Below, piece after piece: positions 60,621 to 64,000 of a stretch of 64,000 nucleotides of DNA. This stretch comes from an uncultured Candidatus Melainabacteria bacterium. GTDB lineage: Bacteria > Cyanobacteriota > Vampirovibrionia > Gastranaerophilales > Gastranaerophilaceae. The DNA is taken from contig CAKUUC010000008.1 of NCBI GenBank assembly GCA_934692625.1, positions 20,435 to 84,434 of the forward strand. Direction: 5' to 3'. The notes beneath the pieces are model-generated. The model had not been told where the DNA came from, ran no database searches, and was given only the letters and a program-made list of their open reading frames with translations. The translations under genes were made by a program, and so were the position numbers. The stretch's first letter is position 1; each line of letters opens with the position of its first letter.

Positions 60621-62441
60621 TTAGTTAATCTCGCATTCTTGATTTTTGAATTGCATTTCGTATAAATGTTTGTAGTTTCCGTCTTGAATTTTCATTAATT
60701 CGTCATGAGTTCCAAGTTCAACAAGTCTGCCTTCGTTGATTACTGCAATTCTGTCAGCATTATTGATTGTTGAAAGTCTGTGAGCGATGACAAAAACTGT
60801 TTTATTTTGAATTAGATTGTCTAATGCTTTTTGAACAATTGCTTCTGATTCATTATCAAGTGCTGATGTTGCTTCATCTAAAATTACAATCGGAGCATTT
60901 TTAATCATTGCTCTGGCGATTGCAACTCGTTGTCTTTGACCGCCTGATAGTGCAGTTCCTCGTTCTCCAACTTGAGTGTTTATTCCATTTTCAGCTGATG
61001 CTACAAATTCATCAAGATGTGCCATTTTTATTACTTGATTTAATTCTTCATCAGTTGCTTTTTCATTACCCATTAAAATATTTTCTTTAATAGAGCCTGT
61101 AAATAAGAAATTGTCCTGAAAAACGAACGAAATATTGTTTCTCAAAGAGTGAATATCAATATTTCTAATATCAACTCCGTCAAATTTTATTGAGCCTTTG
61201 CAAATGTCGTAAAATCTAGGTAGCAGATTAACTGCGGTACTTTTTCCACCACCGGAATTTCCAACTAATGCAATAGTTTCGCCTTTATTTATATGCAAAG
61301 TGAAATCTTTAAGAACGGGTGTATCTTTTTCGTATTCAAATTCTACATTTTCGTAATCAATTGAATTTTCTAATCCTTGCATTTTTATTGGATTTTCGCA
61401 ATTTTTAATATTTGGAATCAAGTCGAACAATTCAAATACCCTACCTAAAGCAACAAATGTTGTTTGAATGTCTGTAAGTGTTCTGCCAAGGTCTTTGACC
61501 GGTTTGTAGAGTAATAACAAAGAAGTTACGAATGAGGCAAAACTTCCTGCTGTCATTTCACCAGTGATAATTAAATGATTGCCGTAAAACATAACCAAAG
61601 CAATTCCGATAGAGCAGATAAAATACATTATCGGTGACATCCAGCCAACACGTTTAGTTAATGAAATTGTCAAATCGAATTGTTCTTTTATTTGTTTTTC
61701 AAATTTGGTATTTTGAAGTTCTTGCAAATTATAGGCAGTCATTATTTTATTGCCGGCAAATGTTTCATTGAAGTTTGTTGTCATGTTTCCGCCAACAACC
61801 ATGTTTGCATTAGATACTTTTTTAATTCTTTTTCTAATAAGTGTAACTGGTGTAATTGCAATAGCCATAATGCCAACGCCAATTATTGCAAGTTTCCACG
61901 AGTTATATAACAGAACTGTCACAAGTCCGACAATTCCAAAACTTGTCATAATAAAGGTTTTTAATGTATTAATAATATTTTTTGATGCAGTTTCGGGGTC
62001 TGTGAAAAATCTTGTCAATACCAATCCTGAAGAATTTATATCAAAAAACATAGGGTCTAAAGATGTCAATTTTTTGAATAGTTCAATTTTGAGTGAATTT
62101 GAAATTTTGTTACCTGTCCAATCTGTAAGATAGTTATTGGTGTATTTTAATAAACCTTGAACTATTGCAAATGTCACAATACCAAATGGAATCGCAGAAG
62201 CAAGCACATTTTGTTCAATATTAAAACCTAAAATATGCCATGTTTGACCATTTATGACACAATCCATATATGGTTTTAGTGCAAAGGCAACAACCCCATC
62301 CAACAACCCAAGCGGTATTGCCAAAATTAAGTTTAATATAATTCTTGGTAAGTGTGGCTTGATAAATGGCGCAATTTTTTTTGTTAAATAACCATATCTA
62401 AACGCATCTTTTGACACGGTTTCTTTTAGTTTATAATCCAT
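60621..62441 (-). CDS. ABC exporter, MsbA-like
   Basis: 606 residues. Six membrane helices (about residues 25-300) fused to an ATPase domain: Walker A VGNSGGGKST, signature LSGGQRQRVAIARA, Walker B IVILDEATSALD and the H-loop IAHRLSTI. Homodimeric half-transporters of this type flip lipid A precursors, other lipids or drugs. AAGGGA precedes the start. It lies upstream of birA on the same strand, 58 bases away with a TATAAT near 60589, so the oad operon likely has its own promoter. Confidence 0.9.
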   Translation of the reverse strand: MDYKLKETVSKDAFRYGYLTKKIAPFIKPHLPRIILNLILAIPLGLLDGVVAFALKPYMDCVINGQTWHILGFNIEQNVLASAIPFGIVTFAIVQGLLKYTNNYLTDWTGNKISNSLKIELFKKLTSLDPMFFDINSSGLVLTRFFTDPETASKNIINTLKTFIMTSFGIVGLVTVLLYNSWKLAIIGVGIMAIAITPVTLIRKRIKKVSNANMVVGGNMTTNFNETFAGNKIMTAYNLQELQNTKFEKQIKEQFDLTISLTKRVGWMSPIMYFICSIGIALVMFYGNHLIITGEMTAGSFASFVTSLLLLYKPVKDLGRTLTDIQTTFVALGRVFELFDLIPNIKNCENPIKMQGLENSIDYENVEFEYEKDTPVLKDFTLHINKGETIALVGNSGGGKSTAVNLLPRFYDICKGSIKFDGVDIRNIDIHSLRNNISFVFQDNFLFTGSIKENILMGNEKATDEELNQVIKMAHLDEFVASAENGINTQVGERGTALSGGQRQRVAIARAMIKNAPIVILDEATSALDNESEAIVQKALDNLIQNKTVFVIAHRLSTINNADRIAVINEGRLVELGTHDELMKIQDGNYKHLYEMQFKNQECEIN

Positions 62442-62498
62442 ATCCCTTGCTCTCCCATATAAATGCTATTGTTTAATTATAACATAAAAGTTTGTCTT

Positions 62499-63461
62499 TT
62501 ATAATTTATCTACAATTTTTTTTATTTCTGCAATTTTTTCATTATCCATTTTGTGTCCACCAGTCTTAATTTTAGTGAACTTTTTCAAATTCATAATATA
62601 TGGTGTGATTTCGTTAACTTTGCATGTTCTTACATATTTGTCGTTATTTGCTTGAATTATATATGTATTTGTCGGATTATTTTTTAGATGTTTGCGAATA
62701 TCAAAAACTTTATGGTATTGTTTGCTAAATCCTTCTATATATTTGTTTAATCCATATTCAAATTTATACTTTTTAGGATGTTTTATGACATTTTTTAACC
62801 AGAATTCTAAAGAAATCATTGGCGAAACCATTACTAAAAAATCTGGTTTAATGTCTTTTGCAACTCTAGCGCTTATATAAGCGCCAAAACTGTGTCCGAT
62901 TATTCCCTTACACTGCTTGCCGTTTTCTTTCAAATAATTTAGCGAAGCTTGAATATCTTGCATTATGTTATTTTCACGGTAATTCTTAGTCAATTTGTTT
63001 TTGCCATATCCTCTATATTCAGGTGCCAATATTCCAAATTTTGATTTTGATATCTCCCGATACAAAGGCTGATTGTCATTTATATTTTGAGAAAATCCAT
63101 GCAAAAATAAAATATAATCTTTTGAGTTGTTTCTGTTTATATCAAGTGCGCCAATTTCTTCTTTATTAGGTAAAACTATTTTTACCTCTTTTGTAAATGG
63201 TTTTAAATCTTCAGAAAGTGACAAGTAAGGGCGTTTTGAGCCAAATATAGAGTTTTTGTAACTCTTGTTTTCGAGATATCTTTGCATCATTTTTTCAAAG
63301 ATATTCGCCCTGCCAGAAAAGAAAATTTCTTGAGGTTGAACTCTTTTTTCAAATATGTCTGAATTGTTGTATAACCCACCACAGTTTTGAATCTTTGTTT
63401 TCGTTGTGCTTTTTATCGTACTATTAAGTGGGGTAGTTCCTTGAATCCTTGTAATGTACAT
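62499..63461 (-). CDS. Alpha/beta hydrolase with N-terminal FFSGR motif
   Basis: 320 residues. Residues 1-60 are an unusual extension carrying IFFSGRAN (Phe48), the window's recurring motif. From about residue 90 a Frsa/BAAT-like hydrolase follows: LFLHGFSQNIND (oxyanion), nucleophile Ser191 in IGHSFGAYISARV, Asp in ANNDKYV and His in TGGHKMDN, so the catalytic triad is complete. No signal peptide. AAGGAT precedes the ATG. Substrate unknown, probably an ester or peptide. Confidence 0.82.
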   Translation of the reverse strand: MYITRIQGTTPLNSTIKSTTKTKIQNCGGLYNNSDIFEKRVQPQEIFFSGRANIFEKMMQRYLENKSYKNSIFGSKRPYLSLSEDLKPFTKEVKIVLPNKEEIGALDINRNNSKDYILFLHGFSQNINDNQPLYREISKSKFGILAPEYRGYGKNKLTKNYRENNIMQDIQASLNYLKENGKQCKGIIGHSFGAYISARVAKDIKPDFLVMVSPMISLEFWLKNVIKHPKKYKFEYGLNKYIEGFSKQYHKVFDIRKHLKNNPTNTYIIQANNDKYVRTCKVNEITPYIMNLKKFTKIKTGGHKMDNEKIAEIKKIVDKL

Positions 63462-63523
63462 ATCCTGAAATCCTTATTCATTTATTATATCACGAACTAA
63501 AATCTATTGTTAAAAGGTTTTCC

Positions 63524-63557
63524 TTGACAAATCTTTTTGATTGGTGTAGTCTATACT
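63524..63557 (+). promoter_or_regulatory. tRNA-Leu(UAG) promoter
   Basis: TTGACA at 63524 with TAGTCT at 17-bp spacing; TATACT at 63552 is closer to the -10 consensus but 22 bp away. Confidence 0.5.
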
Positions 63558-63569
63558 TACCGACGATTT

Positions 63570-63648
63570 GGGCGTGTGGTGGAATGGTAGACACGCTAGT
63601 CTTAGGAACTAGTGCGAAAGCATGGGAGTTCGAGTCTCTTCACGCCCA
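63570..63648 (+). tRNA. tRNA-Leu (anticodon UAG)
   Basis: 79 bases, acceptor GGGCGTG / CACGCCC, anticodon stem-loop CTAGTCTTAGGAACTAG giving UAG, class II variable arm with GCGAAAGC, T-arm GAGTTCGAGTCTC. CCA is not encoded. Confidence 0.93.
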
Positions 63649-63649
63649 A

Positions 63650-63855
63650 TTCTAAAAATAAGAACCTCGTAAGGGGTTCTTTTTTATTGGAAAAATTGGG
63701 CAGAAGAAACTCGAAAATAATTTGATTTAGTTGAAATCAAATTACCTCGTCAGCACTAAAGTGCATACCGCCCCTGTAAGGTTCGAGTACCCTACTCTCA
63801 CCAACAGTTGCGGCATCTTCACTTGCAAAAGTTAGTGAGTCTATTTAGGCTCAAA
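63650..63855 (+). repeat. 206-bp tandem repeat, copy 1
   Basis: Begins TTCTAAAAATAAG directly after tRNA-Leu. In order: a terminator hairpin (AAGAACC/GGTTCTT, T-run, 63660-63687), a 11-bp hairpin TAATTTGATTT-agttg-AAATCAAATTA (63718-63744), a GCAC-taaa-GTGC hairpin (63753), ACTCGAA (63709) complementary to TTCGAGT (63782), then a T-arm-like GGTTCGAGTACCC and CTCACCA. Nothing resembles a coding region. Confidence 0.9.
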
Positions 63856-64000
63856 TTCTAAAAATAAGAACCTCGCAAGGGGTTCTTTTTTATTGGAAAA
63901 ATTGGGCAGAAGAAACTCGAAAGTAATTTGATTTAGTTGAAATCAAATTACCTCGTCAGCACTAAAGTGCATACCGCCCCTGTAAGGTTCGAGTACCCTA
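63856..64000 (+). repeat. 206-bp tandem repeat, copy 2 (cut by window end)
   Basis: 145 bases visible, identical to copy 1 except C for T at the terminator loop and G for A next to the long hairpin; the second change lengthens that hairpin to 12 perfect base pairs. The array may continue past the window. Confidence 0.9.

Noticed and set aside
14920..63461. Recurring F-[ST]-[GAS] motif as a signal peptide or sortase tag
   Set aside because: The motif-bearing N-termini lack a hydrophobic export segment, and sortase signals are C-terminal; kept as an unexplained motif instead.
63650..64000. CRISPR array
   Set aside because: Repeat period is 206 bp with no short repeat-spacer alternation and no cas genes nearby.

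Overview
The window reads as a chromosomal segment from a low-GC, anaerobic, fermentative bacterium. The best fit is the non-photosynthetic sister group of Cyanobacteria (Vampirovibrionia, Gastranaerophilales). Reasons: a cyanobacterial/plastid-type Ski2-like RNA helicase, a dispersed gatB/gatC arrangement with gatC beside pyrG, a large 'MGLAASQARFL...ITARK' protein of a kind I associate with these genomes, and several small proteins of unknown function with an N-terminal F-[ST]-[GAS] motif. This assignment rests on pattern recognition, not on a search. The window is almost fully coding. No insertion sequence, prophage, CRISPR array or restriction system is visible.

Layout. 1-6.3 kb: the end of gatB, a GlmS-like SIS isomerase, a membrane-anchored DUF4145 protein, a divergent glucose-6-phosphate isomerase paralogue, a CNNM/HlyC-type CBS membrane protein and a secreted protein. 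6.3-15.2 kb: a repeat-rich gap with a sigma-28-like promoter, a flagellin/FlgL-like protein, a putative metallopeptidase, GAPDH, an MFS sugar transporter, and gatC-pyrG. 15.2-19.2 kb: a polysaccharide cluster (GT8-DUF4422 fusion, GT2, UDP-galactopyranose mutase). 20-28 kb: serS, a CHASE2 adenylate cyclase, and an eda-kdgK-csaB operon followed by small membrane proteins, two of which are tandem duplicates. 28-34 kb: a class 3 lipase, tRNA-Leu(UAA), a patatin, and a pgi-lipoprotein-trxB operon. 34-45.8 kb: the Ski2-like helicase, a phosphodiester glycosidase, the smc-scpA-scpB-metalloprotease operon, and a regulator built of four GntR winged helices. 45.9-54 kb: a Y-family polymerase, unknown proteins, a PHP phosphoesterase, RNase PH and two secreted coiled-coil proteins. 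54-64 kb: acetolactate synthase, a degenerate PurN-like protein with a Cys-rich tail, the birA-oadG-oadA-oadB sodium-pump operon, an ABC exporter, an alpha/beta hydrolase, tRNA-Leu(UAG) and a 206-bp tandem repeat that runs off the end.

How the genes work together. Sugar uptake (MFS), two GPI paralogues, GAPDH, Eda/KdgK and acetolactate synthase point to sugar and sugar-acid fermentation. The oxaloacetate decarboxylase pump converts decarboxylation energy into a sodium gradient, and its biotin ligase is co-transcribed with it. Glf, the glycosyltransferases, CsaB and MsbA-type export suggest a glycan-rich envelope. The main unexplained signals are the structured 206-bp tandem repeat after tRNA-Leu, the quadruple-GntR regulator sharing an inverted repeat with a Y-family polymerase, the recurring F-[ST]-[GAS] N-terminal motif, several promoters placed for leaderless translation, paired AATGTTA boxes at helical-turn spacing, and a perfect 36-nt palindrome.
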